In this document: one piece after another, positions 22,477-33,153 of the stretch
Position numbering within the stretch: the stretch's first letter is position 1
How the letters are laid out: the number at the start of each line of letters is the position of its first letter
Origin: Stachybotrys elegans
Lineage: Eukaryota > Ascomycota > Sordariomycetes > Hypocreales > Stachybotryaceae
Assembly (NCBI GenBank): GCA_020746835.1
Contig: JAGPNK010000002.1
Coordinates: forward strand, 806,001-870,000
DNA: 64,000 bases
Direction: 5' to 3'
The notes under the pieces: model-generated
Database searches by the model: none
What the model was told of the DNA's origin: nothing
What the model saw: the letters and a program-made list of their open reading frames with translations, nothing else
Translations under genes and position numbers: made by a program

Positions 22477-23878
22477 TCAACGCGTCAGGAATTCCTGCTC
22501 GCTGAAATGTTTCAGAATTAGCCGACCTTCGTCATAACTCGGCTTGTCCATGCGCACGATAATGGCGGCGTGGGAGCGCCGCTCATTGTGAATCCACACG
22601 GGGTATTTCCTCCAGTTGAGCTTGTCAAGCTCATCAATCATCTGGAACTGGGCTTCCGCCAGAGCCAGGGTCGGGTGGCCTGAGGAGCCCTGCGCTTTGT
22701 CACCCTTGACCTGCCGCTCCTCGAGATCAATCGCCTGGTCGCTTCGGGAACCCAGGAACTGCTGGGGCTTCGCGTTGTTGAGAGCCTCGTATGCATGCTC
22801 GACGCCCTCCCGCAGCTCGTTAATCATAAACGGCATACGGTAATCCTCGACCTTGACACCACCCCGGCCTGCTTCGTGCAGCCGGATGCGACTGGCACTG
22901 CGGAAGCTCTGGACGAGGGCCATTCCCAGGAATATGGTGACGCCAATGGGAATAAATATGCTTATCAAGACGAGGAATCGAATTCGCTCCAAGGTCCAGC
23001 GAGGAGGCGGCGGACCGGGCTTATAGTCGGATACAAGCGCGTTGGCGTAATCTATGATGACATCCTCCTGTCCTTTGAGGTAGTTGACCTTGATCTTGTT
23101 GGTGTCGACATAGGGATTGGTCCTGGAGATGCAGGTGGTGTAATAGGGTGCAATCTCGTCGCCGACGACGTTGCTGTACAGACTATGACGCTTGAATTTC
23201 CGCAAGCCGTTCATGAAGATGGAGTTGTCGTCGACCATGATGGACAGGAGCGGGCGGCCGGTATCGCGGAAGCTATCAATGATGAACATCTGACGCCCAG
23301 ACATGGACAGCGTCCTTGCAGCAAGGACGTTGAAGATGTGGCCCTGCATGCCCTTGGCCGGGCTCCGTGCGCCGAGGTGAGGCGTCGCGAAAGTAGTAAA
23401 GTTCTACCACCAACGTCAGCGATTCCGGCATGTCAACGTTATGTATCGAGACATAATAAATACCATGCATTCGACAGAATCAAGCACGCCGCGCGCGTCG
23501 AGAAGGCCGACGGCATATCGAGCCACCAGGCCACCCATCGAGTATCCGACTACGCTCAGCTTGGTGATCTTGCCGCCTTTGCCCTCAATCTTTTGCAGCT
23601 CCTCCTCAATCTCGGCGCACACGCGCTCACCGCCGCGCTCGATGCCATCGTAGGTGTTGTTGCCCGTGTTGCGCTCGGCAATGAGCAGATACAGCTCATC
23701 GGCAGAGTGGCTCTGGCGCAGGAACTTGGCGACATTGGTCATGTGTTTGGGCTCTCCCCAGAGCTGGTTGTCCTCGTTAGCCAGCGGCGACGCGCCCTAC
23801 GGATCTCAGGGTTCTTACGCCATGTACTAGCACGCACAAGTGATCGGCCTTGGTCGTGCCGCCAATGTACTCGTCCAT
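22477..23878 (-). CDS. Lpl1-type serine lipase (DUF676 family)
   Basis: Three exons, complement(22477..23403, 23464..23763, 23819..23878), encode 428 aa. Exon 1 (20 codons) ends LVHG; a 55-nt intron joins it to LWGEPKHM, giving the family block VHGLWGEP. Exon 2 carries the nucleophile elbow G-Y-S95-M-G-G and a 60-nt intron (GTATTT...GGTAG) leads to NFTTFATPHLG. The DUF676 alpha/beta-hydrolase region runs to about residue 270. A hydrophobic segment (FLVLISIFIPIGVTIFLGMALV, about 295-316) indicates a membrane anchor, and the C-terminal part is a conserved fungal tail. The closest known relatives are yeast Lpl1/YOR059C and YDL109C, lipid-droplet phospholipases. Lipid-droplet or ER location is inferred. 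Confidence 0.9.
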
Positions 23879-25206
23879 CTTTGCACTTGGTAGTAGACTG
23901 GAGTGTTGCGGGTGTTGGAATGGGAGTTTGTCTGCACAAGAGTACGCAGCACCTGAGAGAAAATGCAAACTACATTCAAGGCGCGAGTGCTGACGCCATG
24001 GATTTGTATGGATAGGGATGCACGCCGCAGGGCTGGAGCTGTCGGGTTTGTTGGTGTGCACCTTAATTAACAACTCGGCCTTAAGCCCAGGCACAAGGAC
24101 CGAATCGCCGCCAACTCCGCAAGGTCGGCGGGCTTAGGTCGAATAAGAATGCCGCTCGCCCAAACATCAGCCACACGCTTACGCAGTCCCCTTTGCCAAT
24201 GCCTCGCGTCGGTACATTAGGAGACAAAGGGGTCGATGGGGGCCAATCGTCATCGGCTCCGTGTAATCATGGAACCCCTTTATTATTGTCCTCGGATAGC
24301 AAGATGCCAATTGCTCACTGATGGGGGGGTTGCGGGTCGCCGATGCTCATATCCTGGCTGCGATCATCCATTCAGCCCTGTAAATACAGCGCGCGCTGAG
24401 CAAAGCTCCACAGCCAATTCTGCACTTTGGTCAGCAGCCAACAGGGCTTGATCAGGTCAATGAGTTACTGCTTGCTGATATTTTGTTTCATGGTGAGGGA
24501 AAGTCTGTATATGCAGCGATAACATGGTTAGATGTACATGTATTGGCGGGATCCCCCTTGAGAGATGGAACGCCATCCCAACGATTATTTCAACAGATGT
24601 GATACTTGACGAGGTATGGCGGAGCTCCGAAAGACCAAACAGTGTTGGCTCAAGAGTAATAAAAACAAAAAGGTATGCCGAGGGGGGTCTCGAGTCTATC
24701 TATGATCGGGAGATGTTTATACCTACACAGATGAATGCCATAGAGTCAGTTCTCAGTCACTCGAGTGTGCAAACCGTAGGGTAAGCTCCTACAAAGTACA
24801 GGTACTGAGATAAAAGACTGGCGGCGTTGTGGCTCAGGGATGTCGCCTGCGCCACATGACGGCAGCTTCATCTGAGATCTGAGCGCCTCCTGGCAACAAC
24901 AACATTCATCTTAGATTGTTTCAGCACGCATTGCCCTTCTACTGCATTTTTTGCTCCATCCTTAGATCCCATGAAATGATCTGATCGATTGGCTAGAACT
25001 CGGTGCCGGAAACGATAAGCAGCCTGTCAGCCGGCATCACGTCACACTGCCGCCTGAGAGCACTGCGCAGGTATCGACTGGTAAGCTGCCACCGCCACGG
25101 CCAAACCCAACTCCCTCCATCGCAGCATTCACCGTCTGCTAGCTAGCGACAACAAGAGCTTCACATCTACCCCTGTCTTGCTTCCATATCTCATGGCTGT
25201 GCCATC
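23879..25206. other. Divergent promoter region lipase / REX3
   Basis: These 1.3 kb separate the divergent lipase and REX3 genes. The frame 24524-24784 has no homology character. I inspected a tRNA-like string near 24826 and rejected it. No repeat or TATA box stands out. Confidence 0.4.
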
Positions 25207-27114
25207 ATGAGCTTGAATCTCAAACACATCCCCTGCCCGGCCGGCAAAACATGCACTGCCTTTCAGTGCATCTTCGGCCATCCCGATACCGATGCACCAG
25301 CAGCTCACGCCACCATCACTGAGACTGCCAACCCATCAAGCTCTGAGCCGGCCTCCAGAAAGCGTGTCAAGCTCGAAGATGGATCGAAGCTAGACATCTC
25401 AGCACACGCCTCGGAGCCACCGAAGAAGTCATCAATCAGCACTCATCAGTTGGACACGGCAACTCGCCCTATATCGCCGCCACCTCCCAGGAAGCTGCCC
25501 GCGGCATCAGCTGCCACAACGGCCTCGGCCTCGGCCTCTAAGTCAGCAAAGGCACCTACTATAAGGCCACCCGCCGCCTCCAAACCATCGCCAGCAGCTA
25601 CCCCCAAGAAAGCAGAGACTCTCAACCCTCGTTTGCTCAAGAGTTCACCCGCAAGCCACGAGATACGGCTCAGACTCGTCCGGATGCTTAATGAGCAATT
25701 CACTCGTCTCAACTCGGAGCTCAAGAAGGATGCCAATGATGATGAGAAGAAGTTGGTCTTGAACGACCAGGAACTCATTGTACGCACACTCGACCAGGAG
25801 CAGAACCTCGCCGTCACCAAGGCAGCCGTCTACGCAAACGTCATGAAAAACCTAGTGATGCAGTACAAGCGCATGAGCGTTGCGCAGTGGAAGACAGAAA
25901 GGCTCAAAGAAGTCCAGATCAGCCAGAAGAAGCCTGGTGACAGTGCCGCATTAGACATCCCCAAGAAGATCGAGACTGGTCTCACGCCCGCCCAAGAAGT
26001 CCAGCTTCTGCAGCGCCTTCTTACTCCAGTCGACAAGCTGGGCGCCCACGGATATGTATCTGCTGTGCCCTCCGACGAGGCAATCGACAAGGCCCGGAAG
26101 GGCGTCGAGATGGCCAAGGGCTTCGAGAAATGCGACCGCTGCCAGCAGCGCTTCCAGGTGTTCCCCGGTAGACGAGAGGAGGATGGTGCGCTGGCATCAG
26201 GAGGCAGTTGTAATTTCCACTGGGGCAAGTCATACTTCACGGCCAAGGCTCCTGGCGACAGAACCAAGCAGCCCAAGCGATATCTGTGCTGCGGCGAGGA
26301 GGTTGGCGATTCACCGGGGTGCTTTACCCGTGACCACCACGTTTACAAGACCTCGGACCCCAAGCGCCTGGCATCAGTTCTCAACTATGCAGAAACCCCC
26401 CAGAACCCACTTGCACCAAAGGACAGGGCGGTCTGTTTCGACTGCGAAATGGGCTATACGGTGCACGGCATGGAACTCATCCGTCTGACGGCGACTGCCT
26501 GGCCGACTGGCGAGGAGCTTCTTGATGTGCTAGTCCGCCCCGTGGGCGAGATTCTTGATCTCAACTCGCGCTACTCTGGAGTCTGGCCCGAGGACTTGGC
26601 ACAGGCCGAGTCCTGGACCGCAGAGGCTCCCACCAAGGCCCCCGACGATGCTGGGAGCGAAGATGGCGAGGTCAAGGCAACTAAGAAGAAGCTCAAGATC
26701 GTCTCTTCGCCCGAGGTTGCCCGAGACCTACTATTCTCACTCATATCACCCGCCACACCACTGATAGGACATGGCCTTGAGAACGATCTCAACGCCGTAC
26801 GCATCGTCCATCCCGCCCTCATCGACACGGTCCTCCTCTACCCCCACAAAGCCGGTCTTCCTTACCGGTACAGTCTGAAAATGCTCATGAGCAATCACCT
26901 GAACCGCAAGATCCAACAAGAGACAGGACCTAAGATGCTTGGCCACGACTCCGCTGAAGATGCAAGGGCTGCGGGCGATTTGGTCAGGCTAAGGGTCATG
27001 GATGAATGGAAGCGTATGCGCTTAGATGGATGGAAGGTCGAGGATGGGAACATTGTGCCGCCCACAGGGACCTCCACTGCTGGCAAGTTGACCGAGGAGT
27101 TTCTCGAGGCATAA
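25207..27114 (+). CDS. REX3: RNA exonuclease 3 (REX3)
   Basis: One exon, 635 aa, from ATG 25207. The N-terminus (IPCPAGKTCTAFQCIFGHPD) is a C3H-like zinc-binding segment typical of Rex3. A long disordered Ser/Pro/Ala/Lys region (about 60-150) follows, then a second Cys cluster, FEKCDRCQQRF, near residue 310. The DEDD exonuclease domain starts at VCFDCEMGY (catalytic Asp and Glu at about 411-413) and continues with GHGLENDLNA and the last conserved part, GHDSAEDARAAGDLV, that bears the final Asp; the DEDDh His is in GHDS. Rex3 processes the 3' end of RNase MRP RNA and overlaps with Rex1 and Rex2 in U5 snRNA and RNase P RNA maturation. It is nuclear. The REX3 and PHB1 stops are only 270 nt apart. 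Confidence 0.95.
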   Translation: MSLNLKHIPCPAGKTCTAFQCIFGHPDTDAPAAHATITETANPSSSEPASRKRVKLEDGSKLDISAHASEPPKKSSISTHQLDTATRPISPPPPRKLPAASAATTASASASKSAKAPTIRPPAASKPSPAATPKKAETLNPRLLKSSPASHEIRLRLVRMLNEQFTRLNSELKKDANDDEKKLVLNDQELIVRTLDQEQNLAVTKAAVYANVMKNLVMQYKRMSVAQWKTERLKEVQISQKKPGDSAALDIPKKIETGLTPAQEVQLLQRLLTPVDKLGAHGYVSAVPSDEAIDKARKGVEMAKGFEKCDRCQQRFQVFPGRREEDGALASGGSCNFHWGKSYFTAKAPGDRTKQPKRYLCCGEEVGDSPGCFTRDHHVYKTSDPKRLASVLNYAETPQNPLAPKDRAVCFDCEMGYTVHGMELIRLTATAWPTGEELLDVLVRPVGEILDLNSRYSGVWPEDLAQAESWTAEAPTKAPDDAGSEDGEVKATKKKLKIVSSPEVARDLLFSLISPATPLIGHGLENDLNAVRIVHPALIDTVLLYPHKAGLPYRYSLKMLMSNHLNRKIQQETGPKMLGHDSAEDARAAGDLVRLRVMDEWKRMRLDGWKVEDGNIVPPTGTSTAGKLTEEFLEA

Positions 27115-27385
27115 GGCGGAGTTGGGGCAAGGCGAAGAAACCAATTACATTGCTAGGAGAGCTTGCTCATGCAAAACATGCTTCAAATACAGAGCCAATA
27201 CGAATATGCAAAATATCACCAGGGCACCAGATAGTTTGATAGTTCCAAGATGGGTGGTGGCTTAGTATAAGCTCAAGCTAATATTACATGTCGTGGCCTG
27301 GATATACATCTCATCTCCAGCGATGAGCGGGGATTTGTCCCTTCTCCCTCCCCCTGTTACTGTTTGCCTTACTTCGCACACACGC

Positions 27386-28284
27386 TTAGCCCCTGCCTAC
27401 GTTGAGCAGGAACTGACCTCCCTGCTTGCCACTGGGCAGGTAGGAGACATTGGGATTGCTGGACAGGGTCTGGGCAATCTCTCTGCTGGCCTCGATCTTT
27501 CGAATCTGGATGAGACCATCTCCAGCCTTGGCAATGGCCTTGCTGATGGTCTCGGCACTCTCGGCTTCACCCTCGGCGCGGATGACGTTGGCCTGTCGCT
27601 CCTGCTCGGCGCGCTCAACGATGAAGCGAGCTCGCTCGGCGTCCTGTTGCGCAATCTGCTTCTGCTCGACGGCCTTGGTGAACTCGCGGCCGAACGTCAT
27701 GTGGGTGATGGACACGTCCTCGAGGGCGATGTTGAACTCGGCGGCGCGGCGCGTAAGCTCAGTGCGGATGCGCTGGGAGACAGCCTCACGCTGAGTGATG
27801 AGCTCGGCGGCGTCGAACTGGGCCACGATGGCCTTGAGGACTTCGTTTCCGATGGAGGGGAGGACTCTCTCGTCGTAATCGGCACCGAGGTTCTACGCAG
27901 CGGTTAGAGTCCCGGAAAGCTCGGAAGAACCAATAGGAAGGTGAGCGGGTTTACCTGGTAAATCTTGGGCAGCGCCTTGACGTTGGGACGGTGCAGAACT
28001 CGAAGCGTCAAGCTCACCATCTGCAAGTCCTTGCTACCGGTAGTCGTGGCAATGTTCCTGGGCTTCGTCCTCACATCGAAAACGATGCTCTTCTGTAGCC
28101 AGGGAATGAGAAAGTGGGTTCCCTCGCTGATAACCTCCTCCTTGACACCGGAAACACGGTCGAAGATGACGGCTCTGGTGCCGCCCTTGACGTCGTAGAT
28201 GGATTGGCCGGCGAGGAAGACGACGGGAGTGCCGAACAGCGCTGCCCGGTACGCCATGGTGAGTCCTCTCGTAGCGAACGACAT
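27386..28284 (-). CDS. PHB1: Prohibitin-1 (PHB1), mitochondrial inner membrane
   Basis: Two exons, complement(27386..27892, 27955..28284), encode 278 aa. Exon 1 codes for the N-terminal hydrophobic anchor ([19 protein letters not shown]) and the first half of the SPFH/prohibitin domain, with [23 protein letters not shown] 62-nt intron (GTAAAC...CGTAG) joins KIYQ to [20 protein letters not shown]. The C-terminus is the coiled-coil segment ([21 protein letters not shown]) and ends in [12 protein letters not shown]. The start [10 protein letters not shown] is preferred; an internal Met at residue 10 also fits. PHB1 and PHB2 form the ring complex in the inner membrane, a scaffold for m-AAA protease and cardiolipin metabolism. 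It is divergent from QCR8 by only 325 nt between start codons. Confidence 0.97.
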
Positions 28285-28609
28285 TATGGGTGGCAGATGC
28301 GGATGTGGAGGAATCTGACGTCGTCGCAAGAGGCTGCCGGAGCTGATGGGACGATTTTGCGTGATGTCTGGACTGGAGCTTCGAAGTTCATGATGGCAGC
28401 ATTAGCTGAGCAGTGGATTTGGTAGGCTGAATTTTGGGTGACGAGGTTCTGGCGCTAGTCCGCTTCGGGAAAGCTGGGACGGGAGCAAAGTGATTCCGAA
28501 CCTTGGGGCGCCCGAGAATCCTGCTTCTTTTCGCTCCCTTGAAGGCTGGAGGTAATTCAACGTATTACCGAACAACGAACCCCGACAATCCTGCCTTACT
28601 TCCACCACG
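28285..28609. promoter_or_regulatory. Bidirectional PHB1/QCR8 promoter
   Basis: Only 325 bases separate the start codons of PHB1 (minus) and QCR8 (plus). Both products function in the mitochondrial inner membrane. Two 5' UTRs must also fit here, so the two core promoters almost certainly overlap. No clear TATA box is visible on either strand. The co-expression is inferred from spacing. Confidence 0.7.
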
Positions 28610-29365
28610 ATGAGACCTACCCAAGCTAGACTGGGCGGCGGCGCCCCGAATTGGAGGACTGGACAGTACGTATGAGCCTGTGGTACGGGCGCAATGGGCC
28701 CGACGATGCGGCTTTTCTCCATTCCGAGATTGGCCGTGTTGACGGAGCTCACGAGTCTACGCCGATGCACCCCTTCGAGGCTACAGCGCAATAACTGACT
28801 GATTCTGTAGCTGGCTCGGCGATTGGGGATCATTCGGTAAGTTGTTTCGATGACGATTCGATACCGGTGGATTCTGGTGCGGACGGGCGGAACGACGAAT
28901 TGGTGGTCTGCTGTCGACGCGATCCCAATTGCCCGCGATGACCTCCAATACCGCAATTCCAACATATGACGCTCGATACGGCTTCAACCCGACGTGAATG
29001 GATGGCGGATGAATTGATACTGGGGCACGAATCGACTCACGGACACGACAATGCTAACCATTACTAGGTGGCCAGAAGCAAAAGGGAATCATCAACTATG
29101 GCCTGTCTCCTAACCGTCAGAACCCCTTCGCCGGTGCCCTGCACGACGCCATCTTCAACACCTTCCGCCGCACCAAGGGCCAGATCTTCTACTGGGTTCC
29201 CCCCATGGTCGCCGCCTACTACCTCCTTGACTGGGCCACCGAGCGGTACGATTCTCCCCGGCATTCCCGCCGCTCGCGCAATACAGGGCATTGAGACTAA
29301 CAAATGGCAGTAACCACTACCTCAACTCCAAGGCTGGCCGTGCCGAGTTTGCCGATGAGGAATAG
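28610..29365 (+). CDS. QCR8: Cytochrome bc1 complex subunit 8 (QCR8)
   Basis: Four exons, 28610..28665, 28811..28836, 29068..29245, 29311..29365, encode 104 aa. The 56-nt first exon starts MRPTQARLGGG, typical of filamentous fungal QCR8. The 26-nt second exon supplies WLGDWGSF. The third gives GGQKQKGIINYGLSPNRQNPFAGALHDAIFNTFRRTKG, the conserved core, plus a transmembrane segment (FYWVPPMVAAYYLLDW). The last gives NHYLNSKAGRAEF and ends in DEE. All introns use GT/AG (GTACGT, GTAAGT, GTACGA donors; CTAACC branch before exon 3). QCR8 is a nuclear-encoded small subunit of complex III that helps assemble cytochrome b. It lies head-to-head with PHB1. The family is very short, so frame-joining is decisive. 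Confidence 0.95.
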
Positions 29366-29987
29366 ACGACCGGAGGAGGTGATTTGTGAAAGTAGGGTGG
29401 TCTTGTGAACCCATTGTACATCAGAACCTGGGCCCCTGGAACAATAGACACGTTTCGACCATATCGGTCTCTTTTGTCGCTGCATATTAGGGCTGTCTTT
29501 CTGCTTGTGATCAGGATGGAACTGAGCTCATGACACAGGATTAAGGCTATTCAACCCAGTGCTCAGTCGACATGCCATGACTACTCCCTCCCAACTCTAT
29601 TACTGGGCTGTGAGGATCGAAGCCTCCACATAGTCTTTGAGAACTGCATTTATCACTTTGACGCACTATAAACTCTCAATTGCAGTCACCGCTTCACGCT
29701 CTGCAAGCCGTTCGGGAATGGTCTGATGCTAGTCACGTGATAGAATGTATGGGCGGAACCGGCACTACAAGCCGCCGAATTTTCAGAAGCTCCCCACCAA
29801 GAAAAAAAAAGTTTGGATTGGTGCTGAAAAATTTCGAGACAGGCGTGTGAAGCGGATAACAACCTTTTCACCACCTCTGGGTCAATTGGCATCGCAAAGC
29901 AAAAGAAAACCCGCCAAATCACGAGGAACTCTCCCAGAACACCAATTGCTCCAATCAAGCCGAGCCGAGCGCCCCCAAACCGCAGCC
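29366..29987. other. Intergenic region between QCR8 and NHP2
   Basis: The gap carries the QCR8 3' UTR and the NHP2 promoter. Short A runs at 29800-29815 fit the promoter side. I see no further gene. Confidence 0.45.
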
Positions 29988-30803
29988 ATGGCCTCTGAGA
30001 AGCCCGACAAGAAGGAGAAGAAGGACAAGAAGCGCAGCGATGAGTCTGGCGTGTCCAAGGTGAAGAAGGACAAGAAGGATAAGAAGGATAAGAAGGACAA
30101 GCTCGCCGCCGCCCTCGAGGAGAAGCTGCAGCAGGACGCCGCCGCGCAGAGCTCCGACGTCGTCCCCAAGAGCAGCGAGGACGATGACATGGACGAGGCG
30201 CCCAAGCCCGTTGAGGAGGTTCCTCTGGAGAGGGCGGTGGTTTCCTTTGCCGTGCCCCTTGCGGACGAGAAGGGCATGAAGAAGATTTACAAGGCTATCC
30301 GAAAATGTGAGTATACACACCGCCCAGAGAACCAGCGTACGACGTGGAAGGAAGTCAGCTTTTGCTAATACTCGAAATGCGCAGCCGCCAAGAACAACAC
30401 GCTCAAGCGCGGCGTCAAGGAAGTCGTCAAGACGCTCCGCAAGTCGCCGCCCTCGGCCCCCGGCTACACGTCGTTCCCGGGCGTGGTCATCATCGCGGGC
30501 GACATCTCGCCGATGGACGTCATCTCCCACCTCCCCGTGCTGTGCGAGGACCACAACGTGCCCTTCATCTTCGTCACGTCGCGGGCGGAGCTGGGCGCGG
30601 CGGCCAAGACGAAGCGCCCGACGAGCGTCGTCATGATCATGGAGAAGCGCGACGCGCGCGCCAAGCCCAGCAAGGACGACGCCAAGGACGGCGAGGACGA
30701 CGGCGAGGCCTACAGCGAGACGTACGCCGCGCTCGTCAAGCTCCTGCAGAAGGAGTACGGCAAGCAGGCCTTCTGGGTCCAGGGCGAGTCATCCAAGGCA
30801 TGA
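29988..30803 (+). CDS. NHP2: H/ACA ribonucleoprotein subunit NHP2
   Basis: Two exons, 29988..30306 and 30385..30803, encode 245 aa. Exon 1 begins MASEKPDKKEKKDKK, a Lys/Asp-rich tail of about 45 residues, then an acidic stretch and the start of the L7Ae fold (MKKIYKAIRK). The 78-nt intron (GTGAGT...GCGCAG) joins RK to SAKNNTLKRGVKEVVKTLRK, the RNA-binding surface, followed by GVVIIAGDISPMDVISHLPVLCEDHNVPFIFV, the core L7Ae/NHP2 signature. The C-terminal part has a KRDARAKPSKDDAKDGEDDGEA insertion, long for the family, before FWVQGESSKA. Nhp2 binds the kink-turn-like fold of H/ACA snoRNAs in complex with Cbf5, Nop10 and Gar1, for pseudouridylation of rRNA in the nucleolus. Confidence 0.95.
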
Positions 30804-31270
30804 AGAGGGGGAGTGGATGGGTTGAGGGTTTGCTGGGAGACCTTTTCCTAAGAGAAGGAGAGAAAAAAGGGAGGTGTTCCCGCTGAGGGTGGTTTTCTTG
30901 TCTGGATGTAACAATACCAGAGGTCATCAACGCCTGTAGCTGGGCTGATTGGTTTACGGCGGCGTTCTGGGGTTTAACGAAATGGAGCATATTCTTCTGA
31001 TCCAACCACGCGCGCATTGCAAGTGATAGATATGTGCCTCATGATTCCGTATGTCACACCTCACTATGCATCACCCCGATTGGCGAAGAAGCTTCATGGC
31101 TTTGAATAATGCCTTCATTAAAAGCGTATTGCTAGGATACAGGTTGGAAGAGGGATACTGACTCCCCCATTATGTTTTCCATCATCCTCAACCCCCGACT
31201 AATAGCACAATTGGAGAGAGAGCGAGAGGGGTTACTTTCAAAGTCCCTCGCTCAGGAGCCCGCGTCGAAC
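30804..31270. other. Convergent 3' intergenic region
   Basis: This gap lies between the stop codons of NHP2 and the DUF1761 gene. I see nothing more than probable 3' UTRs. Confidence 0.5.
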
Positions 31271-31885
31271 TTATTGAAAGCTGGAGCGGCTGAAGGGGTT
31301 GGTCCTGGTCCCCCACCAGGTCATGACGAGAGAGAGGCCAACCGTCTCAGCGAGCTTGGCGGCGATGCCGGCGCCGACGGTGTCAATGGGGCGCTTCTCG
31401 GTGAAGATCTGAGTGACGAACTGCATGATAGATGGGTCAGCACATAACCTCCTCCTCTCAGCAAAGGCGGGGGTGGGGGGATACACGTACGGTAGGAGCA
31501 GCGGTGGCAGCAAAGATGAGAGCGCCGAGGTAGGCGGCGCCCTTGTAGCTGAGGGTCCCGGTGGCGTTGATGAGGGCGCCGACGCCGTAGCTCTGCAGGG
31601 CGGCGCCGACAAACGAGGTGCCCCAGGCGGCGGCGGCGGAGCTCGTCTCCCTGGAGCGGATGAACTCCTCCTTGGTGTTGGAGGCCTTGTAGCGGTTGTA
31701 GGCGGTGCCGAAGACGGGGGCCAGCACGGCGAGCTCGATGGTCTGGTTGAAGGCCAGACCCAGGGCGATGGCCGAGGGCTTAACGGGGGGGAGGTCTGCA
31801 AGACGTCAGTAAGTCATGAATTGATTTTTCTCTATTTCCTTTTTTCCCTCTTCTTCTCGTAGAGTGACGTACACTGCAGAGACAT
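31271..31885 (-). CDS. DUF1761-family integral membrane protein
   Basis: Three exons, complement(31271..31420, 31491..31795, 31873..31885), encode 155 aa. The first exon has 13 nt only (MSLQ and one base of the next codon). A 77-nt intron (GTACGT...TTGCAG) joins it to YLPPVKPSAIALGLAF. The second intron (70 nt) joins AAPT to FVTQIFTEKRP. Four hydrophobic segments are visible: AIALGLAFNQTIELAVLAPVFG, AAAAWGTSFVGAALQSYGVGALI, KGAAYLGALIFAATAAP and, after the joined exon, the C-terminal KLAETVGLSLVMTWWGTR. The MTWWGTR end and the N-terminal LAVLAPVF are typical of DUF1761 (PF08570) proteins in fungi; their role is unknown. It is probably in an internal membrane. Confidence 0.85.
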
Positions 31886-33153
31886 GTTGAGTGTTGTGAA
31901 GGGTTTGTGTGGTGCGTGTAAGTTGATTCGTAAAGATCGCCAAATCGTCAAGCTTTGGGTTTGGAAAGATGGGAAAGAGATGAGAAATGCACCCAGCAGT
32001 CCAAACGCAAAGACCTTTAAGTATTCCCTCCCTCCATCACAAAGACGTCCTGTTCTCCTCCTAGCGCGATCTCGATCGCCGCATCTTTCCCAGCTTTCCA
32101 CGGGCCTTGTCGTCACCCAGCGGTCATGATGTCACCACTTTTTTCCCTCTCAGCGCTCTCCTCATTCACTCACCCTCCTGTTCTCCGCGAGCCGGGCCAT
32201 CAAATTAAGGTACGGCAATGCGCCCCCCACCTATTCCGTTTGCGGCGCTCACACAAACCGCACCGCCCCATCTTTGCCTGCGCCTTGCCTCTTTCAGCTT
32301 CTTTGAACTTCGAGGCCACAAGGTGACAGCTACACACGACACACGATCTTGCGTCCCGCTGCCAGGGGGGGAGCATTACGTAGAGGGTGTGTGGCCGCCC
32401 TTCTTCTCGGGTCCTTTGTGCCAAGGTTGGTAGGGCCCAGCCGCGGTGGGTGGAGTTTGTGTTTTGGGGCTTTTCGCATATCCGCGGCCCGGATGGATGG
32501 GCTTTTCTGTTTTGTGTCATAGAGGAAGGAACATGGAGCCCCAGCTGATGCACAATGTCGGTAATTGGCAAGCGGCCAGGCATCCGTTGATGCTGTCACT
32601 GCTGGTGGTCCCTGGAAAGGATGTGCCGGAGCTTCTCCTCCTTGCTCCACGTCCCAGCCTGGCAGACAAACAAGCATGGATTGTTTCACAATGACGAGAC
32701 GTCTGTGGTCTTGTTGTGCAGCGCAGGCAGAGTGATGTTATGTATGTGGAAACCCAGAGGCCGCCGCGAATTACTACTGGCTAGGCTTTGCAGCATTATG
32801 TCTCTCCAAGAATGAATCAACGACCTGTATATCCCACACTCGTCCGTCCTCTCTTCCCCTATCGGCCGACAGCACTTTGCCTCGAGCCTCTCGTACGATA
32901 CCATACACTCCCCGCCAGATGTGAATATTGTAGCCTCGCAGACAACAACGACGAAACAAGGAACAAATGAGCAAAGAAAAGAAAACTCCGCGATCCTATC
33001 AGTACACACGACACTCCAGACCCGACCCATCCCCCCAGCACGTATGCCCGACGTGGTTGAGCCCGTCGGTCTATTTCCAAGACCAAAAAAGATGCGAATC
33101 GAAACGCCCGCTCCGATGCCTGTGCCCCCCAGCTACCGTATGATGCCCAGATT
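31886..33153. other. Intergenic region
   Basis: This 1.3 kb region is the DUF1761 upstream region and the NEM1 3' flank. The frames here show no coding character, and I see no repeat or TATA box. Confidence 0.45.

Noticed and set aside
24826..24890. tRNA-like start GGCGGCGTTGTGGCTCAGG
   Set aside because: The 5' part resembles a tRNA acceptor and D-arm, but no T-loop GTTCRA box or matching 3' acceptor stem follows in the next 80 bases.
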